Shown here piece by piece: positions 57,390 through 64,000 of a stretch of 64,000 bases of DNA (position 1 is the stretch's first letter; the number at the start of each line of letters is the position of its first letter). Source of the DNA: Clonostachys chloroleuca. Lineage: Eukaryota; Ascomycota; Sordariomycetes; Hypocreales; Bionectriaceae. The notes beneath the pieces were generated by a model, which ran no database searches, was not told the DNA's origin, and was given only the letters and a program-made list of their open reading frames with translations. The stretch is taken from assembly GCA_037952775.1 (NCBI GenBank), contig JBANAY010000003.1, positions 5,208,001-5,272,000 of the forward strand, in the 5' to 3' direction. Made by a program: the position numbers and the translations under genes.

Positions 57390-58423
57390 GACTGCGTTGT
57401 CTCAGCGCCTGCGCTGTTGGGGGAACTGTAGATACGGAGATAACGTGGAGTGACGAATGCACCGCACCCGCCCTGATTGAGTTGAAGAGATGAACTGAAA
57501 GCTTGGTCGGTTTCCATAGCCAAAAGCCGGACGATATTATGGTTATAGCATTCACAGCGGTACAGTGGGGTGGGGACTGGTCCCGTGAAAGGCATGGCAT
57601 GTCCGTTTGGGCAATCTGAAACTTGTCTGTTGCAGGAATCGATCGACGTTTACGGAGGGAGAGGTTCCGCGAAACACTGCGAGTCTCGACAGCACCCTTA
57701 AAATTAACCTTAGTGGCCGGCATCCCGATACGAGATGTCATATCCCGCCAAGGGGTAGCAACCTTAATTCCGGTAGAATTTCCCTGCTCCATAAAGGCTG
57801 CTCATGAACAGCTAGTCGTGATTTCATCCACAGTTGCTGGGGCTGACAGGGGATTCGTGCGGGTCATCCAGCTACTTTTTCCATAGCCTCAGGGGCTCGG
57901 GGCCATCACTCCGCCTGAGAAACATCAAGCAGCATCCCCAGACCCCTGGATAGAGTTGCAATCCCGGGGGCCGTATAAGAATGCGGTGACAGATGTCATG
58001 TAGGCAACCAACAGGCGGCCCAAGTGATCCTGGCCTGCTGGTGCTGTGAGTCTGCCAGGTTCCATGTCAATCGAGAAATTAGGTTGATTCTTATCTACCC
58101 GCTGATAAGGGTGGACACCGGCTTGTCGGACTTGGTAAAGTTCTGGTTGAGTGTTCCAAAAAACAACCTTGTGCACAGCCAGTTCATGTCTTCAAATGGT
58201 GTTAACGATGAGACCATCTTCAACTGAATATCATCGCACTTTTCGAATTTGTGCAGATGAGAGAAGAAAAAAAAGAAAAAAAATTAACAGTATTCATCAC
58301 AAAAGAGAAATAATTTACTACTTTCGACGGCGGCAAAAGGGTAAATTACAACATTTCAGTGTCAAGGGAACTAACATATAGGGTAAGTAATGGATTTTGT
58401 GAAGAAAAAAAAGCAAAAGGAAT
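57390..58423. other. Intergenic, promoter of beta-helix gene and tRNA flank
   Basis: Next to 57390 lies the leader and promoter of the minus-strand beta-helix gene. An A-rich stretch follows at 58260-58420, whose T-rich complement probably serves as the terminator of the minus-strand tRNA gene. No gene recognised. Confidence 0.45.
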
Positions 58424-58517
58424 GGTCACTACCAGGATCGAACTGGCGACGTCCGCATTACTAGGATATCGGGTAGATATATTAGTACGGCACTCTAACC
58501 AACTGAGTTAAGCGACC
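58424..58517 (-). tRNA. tRNA-Ile (anticodon AAU) with 21-base intron
   Basis: The minus strand folds into a full cloverleaf. The 7-bp acceptor stem pairs GGTCGCT with AGTGACC with one G-T wobble. The D arm is AACTCAGTTGGTTAGAGT. The anticodon stem is CCGTA/TGCGG with the loop CTAATAA, giving anticodon AAT. The T arm is GCCAG-TTCGATC-CTGGT. A 21-base intron (58479-58459) interrupts the loop one base 3' of the anticodon, the canonical position. Internal A and B boxes are intact. The 5' end of the tRNA abuts an ATG-started frame on the other strand at 58518. Confidence 0.93.
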
Positions 58518-58850
58518 ATGCCTACCCCGCAGCAAATTATGCTCCATATGCTCCTGCGACTAACGCGACCCGATGCTGGCAAAACGCCTAACGTGGGCCT
58601 CGACCTGGCAATCAGACAAATCAGATCTTGGCTCTGGCACCACATCCCGGCACTATTGAGCTGCCTGCTTCAGCTCGTGCGGCTGGCCAGAGGCGAAGAG
58701 GATGGGCGGGAGTCTAGAACAGACCCGCCGCCACCCCTCTCAGGTCCAGCCGCACCAGGCAGAATCGCCGAGTCAATTCAGCTGCTGCTCGCGATGAGCG
58801 CTGCGACGATAGATGCTTCCTTTGCTCTGATTGAGATTTGGAGAGACTGA
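58518..58850 (+). other. Unassigned 110-codon frame before the Cys-repeat gene
   Basis: A plus-strand frame starts with an ATG directly adjacent to the tRNA gene and ends 31 bases before the start of the large Cys-repeat gene. Its translation (for example RSWLWHHIPALLSCLLQLVR, IDASFALIEIWRD) is moderately hydrophobic and has no motif. It could be a small gene, an upstream frame in the leader of the next gene, or chance. Confidence 0.25.
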
Positions 58851-58881
58851 AGCACCGCCGGGTGCTGTCTACGCCGTCAAG

Positions 58882-61536
58882 ATGAGGAAGTTCGCCTCCA
58901 GCATGGTTGGTCTCGTCACCGAGAGCCTCAAGGACGATGCCATGCAGATTCACACCACGGCTAATTCCTCACTGCCTGGGAACCAGAACAACCCCTACGG
59001 CCAGCAGAACTACAACCAGGGCGGCTGGCCTCAACAACCTCAACAACCTCAGCAGCCTTACCAGCAGCAGCCTTACCAGCAAGCTCCATTGCCTCCTCCC
59101 GGTATCACCCCCTCGCCCTTCTCTCCCACGACGTACCCTGCCTCAGCATCCCCATACGCAAATACGCCTCAGTACTATGCCCCTCAGTTGAACCCCGGCG
59201 TGAGCAGCAATGATGCTTTCCTGCCGCCTCCTCTCCCGCCTCCTGTGCCCGTCACCAACGCGGCTGCACAGCGCCAAGCTCCTGGGCCGACTTATTATTC
59301 GCCACCGGTCCGTGTGAACCAGCAGCCTCTGCCTTCATCATATCCGCTACAGACACAGCCAGAAGAGGTTTACCTGCCTCCTCCAACGGCTCCTCCACCG
59401 CACTTGATCGCTGAGCTCCCGGGTGACAGCGCGCCATCCGCCAGCCGGGCCTTTCCCCAGCAGCAGCAGCAGCAGCAGCAGCAACGACAGCAATATTCTC
59501 ACCCTCAATATGGCACGTACGCACCCGTGCCGTCGCCTCCAAACGTGGCAGAGCTCTGTTCTCAGATGGGCAACATGGGAGTTCAAACTCCAGTATCTCA
59601 GCCCGAACCTCCCTCATCAGCCTCTCCGCCCGGTCCCCCTCCACCCGTCCAAGAGCTCCCGGCACCCATTGCACCGCCATCGGCACATGCACCGGCCCCG
59701 GCCACGGCTTCTGAGGATCGTCCCCTGCTTCCACCCCGAGGACCGCCCACCATCGCTCTATCAGGTGAACCGAATGAGATCATCCCGGACTGCACAGAGG
59801 GCAGGGAAGTCAGCTACGCGATGGACTGGTACCGTCTTCCCGGGGCGCCCAGCCACCTCGTCTGCACGCGTTGCTACGCAGACCACATCCAGAGCACTGC
59901 CCTGGCCGGCGCTTTCGAGAAAGTCAACCAGACCGGCGGCACTTGCTGCTTCTGGCTGCCTCGTATCAAAGACCAGCTGTGGGAGCAGGCCTTGCAGAGC
60001 GGCGACACGCAGGCATTGGTGACTTTCTTCTCCGAGACCAAGGACCTTCAGCCATGCAGTGGGAGAGTGTACAACGGACCCGAGGAGAGTGCTGCCATGA
60101 AGTGGTACGTCGTCACGGAGGTGGGCGTGCTTGACGGCTTCCTTGCGTGCCAGGCCTGCTACGTGTATCGCATATCAGGCACGTCATTCGAGTCCAGGTT
60201 CTCACCTTACGACCAGTCCAAGCTCAAAGATACCCAAGGTATCATGTGCGACGCTTGTGCGCCCTCTGTGGCGGCGAACCTCCGGAGCATGAGCGCAAAT
60301 GGGGATTGGGACACATTCGTCGCAGCGACCGCCCACCGCATCGGGCTACCAGAGTGCACCCTGGTTGAGCCACGGACGATTGACAATGATGCTGTGTCGT
60401 ACGTTCTACGACAGGGCGGTGGCGGTCTGAGGGTCTGCGAAACCTGCTACGTGGACAAGCTGGTGGTGAAGGGCTTTGCCGGCCATTTCGAGCGCTACCA
60501 GAAACCGAAGCCCGGTCTGCGCTCCTTTCTCAACGACTGCATCCAGGACACGGAGGAGGGCTCCTGTAGCCTGGCGCGGATGTCACTCAACGTCGCCCTC
60601 GACGCGGCACATTATCAGCGGGATTTCAGCGTCTACAAGACTGCCGCCGAGGCCACCTCCCGCCTGCCGAGCTGCATGGCCAACGGCATCCAGAGCAGCA
60701 CCTGGTGGACTCTACAGGGTGGATGTGACGGGCTGAGCATCTGCGAGGCGTGTCACGCGGGCCTCTTGGTCCCGATTGGCGTCGCACAGTACTTTGAGCG
60801 GACGCGACGCAGCTCCAGCTCACCTATTCTGTGCAGCCTCCACATCACTGCTCCGCGCGCCCTTGACCTGCTGAGCCACTTCGGCCAGATGATCGAGAAG
60901 GGCCTCTTTAGCCATTTCGCTGACTACGCGAGACTGTGGTCCGGTGTGCGGGCGTGCCCAGGCCTGAAAGCCCAAGGCGGCGGCACCTGGTTCGGCTACC
61001 ACGAGCTGTACATGTGCAAGGAGTGCTATCTCGAGTGTGCCGTCTCCCAGCCCCTCGCGGACACACTGCCCGTCCGGGATCTATACGAGGAGGATCTGCG
61101 CATCTGCCAAATGTGGTCGCCTCGGATGCGCAGGCTCTGGCTGGAGACCAACGCTGCTGGCGCTGTGGGATCGCCGGAATCGAAGGCCGCCGAGGACAGG
61201 CTGCGCGAGCTTGGCACGCAGCGGTTCCAGGTGTACAACGCGACCGTGCTGCAGATTGAGGTCATGCAGCAGATGCAGGCGATGAGGAGGCGGGCGGCGC
61301 TGCACAAGGCCGTGCAGAGTACGGTCTACGCCGGGGCCAACAGCTTCGCCATGGCGGCGGGAGCGACGGACGGCTACATGTACGGGAACAGTTCGCTGGG
61401 CTGGCACGGCACCAGGAACGGCTTGGTTGGCGCGCAGCTGGGGATGGAGTCCCGGGCAGAGCTGGCCCAGCTGTCTGGCGGTGATGAGACGGCAGAGATC
61501 TTGAGGCTTCAGGCGATTTGGAGCCAGGTGGAGTGA
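58882..61536 (+). CDS. Pro/Gln-rich protein with five C...W...CxxC repeat units
   Basis: Intronless, 884 residues from the ATG at 58882; an in-frame ATG 51 bases upstream is less likely because RKFASSMVGLVTESLKDDA looks like a native N-terminus. Residues ~30-290 are disordered and Pro/Gln/Tyr-rich with a polyglutamine run. From ~300 on, five units repeat a pattern: a Cys, 10-20 residues, an aromatic W/Y, ~12 residues, then CxxCY/H and a hydrophobic helix. The CxxC pairs are LVCTRCYADHI (codons near 59862), LACQACYVYRI (60147), RVCETCYVDKL (60436), SICEACHAGLL (60740) and YMCKECYLECA (61015). The leading Cys codons are near 59791, 60055, 60354, 60673 and 60954. Further Cys in some units (CCFWLPR, IMCDACAPS) could complete four-ligand zinc sites. 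There is no signal peptide or membrane helix. I do not recognise a described domain. Confidence 0.75.
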   Translation: MRKFASSMVGLVTESLKDDAMQIHTTANSSLPGNQNNPYGQQNYNQGGWPQQPQQPQQPYQQQPYQQAPLPPPGITPSPFSPTTYPASASPYANTPQYYAPQLNPGVSSNDAFLPPPLPPPVPVTNAAAQRQAPGPTYYSPPVRVNQQPLPSSYPLQTQPEEVYLPPPTAPPPHLIAELPGDSAPSASRAFPQQQQQQQQQRQQYSHPQYGTYAPVPSPPNVAELCSQMGNMGVQTPVSQPEPPSSASPPGPPPPVQELPAPIAPPSAHAPAPATASEDRPLLPPRGPPTIALSGEPNEIIPDCTEGREVSYAMDWYRLPGAPSHLVCTRCYADHIQSTALAGAFEKVNQTGGTCCFWLPRIKDQLWEQALQSGDTQALVTFFSETKDLQPCSGRVYNGPEESAAMKWYVVTEVGVLDGFLACQACYVYRISGTSFESRFSPYDQSKLKDTQGIMCDACAPSVAANLRSMSANGDWDTFVAATAHRIGLPECTLVEPRTIDNDAVSYVLRQGGGGLRVCETCYVDKLVVKGFAGHFERYQKPKPGLRSFLNDCIQDTEEGSCSLARMSLNVALDAAHYQRDFSVYKTAAEATSRLPSCMANGIQSSTWWTLQGGCDGLSICEACHAGLLVPIGVAQYFERTRRSSSSPILCSLHITAPRALDLLSHFGQMIEKGLFSHFADYARLWSGVRACPGLKAQGGGTWFGYHELYMCKECYLECAVSQPLADTLPVRDLYEEDLRICQMWSPRMRRLWLETNAAGAVGSPESKAAEDRLRELGTQRFQVYNATVLQIEVMQQMQAMRRRAALHKAVQSTVYAGANSFAMAAGATDGYMYGNSSLGWHGTRNGLVGAQLGMESRAELAQLSGGDETAEILRLQAIWSQVE
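59458..59481 (+). repeat. (CAG)8 microsatellite encoding polyglutamine
   Basis: Eight CAG triplets followed by CAA and further Gln codons, in frame within the disordered N-terminal region of the Cys-repeat protein. Confidence 0.9.
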
Positions 61537-62656
61537 GCGGGCGAGAAAAGACGCCCATCACCTAGTCTGATATGAGTAATGATATACGTGTGCCTGACTC
61601 ATTCATGCATGTGGCTCGAATGAAGAGGGAGAATCTGCACCATAAGTGCAATGCTTAGAGTTCCACCACCTGCATGTGTAATATGAATGCGCCGGCTCTC
61701 CTGCATTAGCTGAGGATGATCTTCTCGTAGTTATATGAAGCAGTGTCGTGTCGATGCAGTGCACCCGGGCAAGGAGATTGCGTCTCATCGGGTCCTTCTC
61801 GTGCCACGATAATCCTCCCGGCCTGGGACTAAAGTCTCATGTTGAATCAATGTTGTTTCTCCCCGCGAATCTACTTTTAGAGTGAGGTACAGGGGCAAAA
61901 TAACCTCACGATGGACGCCACGATGATCGGGAACCAGATCGAATTCCCCTGCCCCCTGACATTCCGAGACATTAGGCGTTTCAAACGATCTCCCTAGCCG
62001 CAGGTCAACACGAGCCTAAACAATCAGGTCGGCCTCTTTGTAGGCTCGATTCACTTGCCGTGATCTATTGGCTGGCTCTCTCCACTCTGCCGACAAAATC
62101 TCATTTCCGGATCTGCAATTGGAGGCTCATGCGCAGGTCCCGAGCCGATTGAGGCGCCCTGAGCGGTCTCATCGAGCCACAGAGGGCCCAATCATTCCGT
62201 CGACCGTCTGCTGTTAGCCGCCTGGTCGTGGACTCCAATGATGGGGACCGGGCAGGGCTTTGCTTCCATCTGCGTGGCGGTCCTTTTGTCGTGACCACCT
62301 GGGACCATTGGCCAGATACCGACATTCTTTTTCGCGATCTTTCTTCTTTTTCTCCCTTATTCACTACTCGTGGCATTCCTTTCTTCTTGATGGATTGTTT
62401 GGCTCGCCCTTGAGTTTTGTAGCATAATCCACTGCTTCATTCACCTTCGTTTATGTGATGCAGGAGGACGTCTCTCGCTAACCAACCTTTATACATTCGT
62501 TCGCTCATCCATTCATTCTTTTGAACAATTTTGACACTCATTTGAAGGCAATTGCTTTCATTCTACGGAATCCATTCGTTCGCCTCTGCCTAGCACCGCA
62601 ATATTGATATCCCTACTGGACATACACTCATTACTTGGTTCGATAACTTCTTCAAC
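61537..62656. other. Intergenic and promoter of the second GMC gene
   Basis: No coding frame recognised. The last ~200 bases are CT-rich with TTCATTC and CATTCGTT motifs, a likely leader of the GMC gene. Confidence 0.45.
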
Positions 62657-64000
62657 ATGAGCTTCCTGGCTGGTGCCCTCGCTGGTCTTTTGTCTTTCGC
62701 ACCCTTAGTGGCTGGTGCGATTATCCTCCCCGATGCCATCGATTCTCTTCACTCATCCTACGACTACGTGATTGTTGGAGGCGGAATCTCTGGCCTGGTT
62801 CTCGCCAACCGCCTCACTGAGCAGAAGTGTTGCAGAGTCCTCGTCCTCGAAGCCGGTGGCCTGGACGACGGGCGATGGCAAGTGCAGGCTCCTGGCAGCA
62901 TCGGTCTCGAGGATGTCTCCATGTACGACTGGAACTGGAGGACCGTCCCCCAAACCTTCCTCGACAACGCCGACCGTTCTTTTCCCCTCGGCAAGGCTGT
63001 CGGTGGTGGAAGTGTCGTCAACGGCATGGTCTGGACCCGTGCCTCTGCCTCCGACTACGACTCCTGGGTTGATCTCGGGAACGACGGCTGGGGCTGGGAT
63101 GACTTGCTCCCTTACTTCAAGAAGTCGGAGTCTTTCAGTCCTGATGTAAATGATTACGGACGCGACAATCTCCAGATCGACCCCGATTCTGAAATCCACG
63201 GTCGTAATGGGCCCATCCAAGTCGGTTATCCCAGGCACTTTTACCACCCTCAAACCGAGAACTTCCTCAACGGTGTCGAGGAGCTTGGCATCACCATCGT
63301 CGGCGAGCCTAACGAAGGCAACATGACTGGTGCCTCTGTTGTACCCTCCAGCTTGACCCACGACACAAATGCCCGGTGCAGTGCCCGAGATGGCTACCTG
63401 ACCCCCATCGTTGATCGCCCAAACCTCCATGTCGCCACTGGCCAGCGAGTTACCCGCGTTCTGTTCGACAATTCCAACGGCGACCCCAAGGCCGTCGGTG
63501 TTGAGTTTGCCACGGACTCTGGCGCTGCCGTACGCAATATCACTGCTAAGCGAGAGGTGATTCTCTCCGCTGGAGCTGTGCACACACCTACCCTCCTTCA
63601 GATCTCCGGAATTGGTCCCCGAAGACATCTTGAGTCGGTCGGTGTTGACGTCCTCGTCGACCTTCCCGGAGTTGGAAACAACTTCCAGGATCATCCTATG
63701 ATCTCTCCTGGTAAGTTCCATGATATATCCTTGTTGAAACGAAGCCATACTAATATGCTCTGCTAGAATATCAATGTTAGTCGGAAATTGTTGGAGCTCT
63801 CTGGGTGATGGCAAGACTGACCGACGTGTAGATACCGTCCCGGGACTTTACACCTCACGCAATCTCACTGGAGCTGAGGGAGCAGCTCGTCTCAAGGAGT
63901 GGCAGGAGGAGCACACTGGTGAGTCCTGATGGGATGTGTTCGCTTATCGTGATGTTTCTTTCTCATACTGACATTGGGGTCCTTCCTAGGTCCTTACACT
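62657..64000 (+). CDS. GMC-family FAD oxidoreductase, aryl-alcohol-oxidase-like, 3' part outside window
   Basis: The window holds exons 62657-63710, 63767-63775, 63832-63918 and the start of the next at 63990, all in phase. Residues 1-21 (SFLAGALAGLLSFAPLVAGA) are a signal peptide. The FAD-binding motif is YDYVIVGGGISGLVLANRL, then VLVLEAGG. GKAVGGGSVVNGMVWTRAS is the GMC signature-1 region, followed by DSWVDLGNDGWGWDDLLPYF. VILSAGAVHTPTLLQISGIG is signature 2, and GVGNNFQDHP leads to the first junctions. The nine-base second exon (after ISP) bridges to YTVPGLYTSRNLTG. The C-terminal active-site His pair lies beyond the window. The layout resembles aryl-alcohol oxidases and related secreted AA3 enzymes that supply hydrogen peroxide for lignocellulose attack. 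It is a different GMC subgroup from the one at 28 kb. Confidence 0.88.

Noticed and set aside
62753..63814. 353-codon minus-strand open frame
   Set aside because: It lies exactly opposite the second GMC gene, whose C-ending codon bias removes stops on the other strand. The translation has no motif and the sense strand has signal peptide, FAD motif and introns.

Overview
This window looks like nuclear DNA of a filamentous ascomycete (Pezizomycotina). Most genes have short spliceosomal introns (about 48-95 bp, GT-AG). The families are typical of these fungi: OPT transporters, Zn2Cys6 regulators, DAL5/TNA1-type MFS permeases, GMC oxidoreductases, a Cip1-like CBM1 protein, HET/ankyrin proteins and DUF3176. 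One tRNA-Ile(AAU) carries a canonical anticodon intron. There are no operons, IS elements or CRISPR arrays. I could run no database search, so family calls rest on motifs and remembered family patterns. Splice sites were placed by hand, with reading phase checked across each junction.

Layout. 0-12.3 kb holds two intact genes (a Tyr/Gln-rich single-pass membrane protein and an OPT peptide transporter) among relics: an unidentified decayed gene, a broken C6-regulator-like gene, a GNAT acetyltransferase with an in-frame stop and a truncated TauD-like dioxygenase. 13-27 kb is mostly secretory or surface genes: a Cip1-like protein with CBM1, a Ser/Thr-rich wall protein, a membrane-anchored protein with a degenerate Hsp70-like start, an F-box/ankyrin protein, a kelch protein with a C-terminal membrane anchor, and a secretory-type lipase. 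28-37 kb is a compact possible catabolic group: GMC oxidoreductase, Zn2Cys6 regulator, DAL5-like permease and a divergently transcribed alpha/beta hydrolase. 37-43 kb has purine-rich tracts around a 35-bp minisatellite, an ABC-transporter fossil and a broken DUF3176 gene. 44-53 kb has a 36-residue protein behind a strong-looking promoter, a giant ankyrin-HET protein and a TNA1-like permease. 56-64 kb has a secreted beta-helix protein, the tRNA, a large protein with five Cys-repeat units, and the 5' part of a second GMC oxidoreductase that runs off the window.

The main unexpected observations are: (i) the five-fold C...W...CxxC repeat protein, which I cannot assign to a described domain; (ii) four coding-frame breaks that each fall on an exact six-base G/C run, which suggests consensus errors or real slippage, so several 'broken' genes may be intact; (iii) a tiny 36-codon gene with a TATA box and pyrimidine-rich leader; (iv) a very regular 35-bp tandem repeat; and (v) the high density of gene relics in the left third and around 40 kb.
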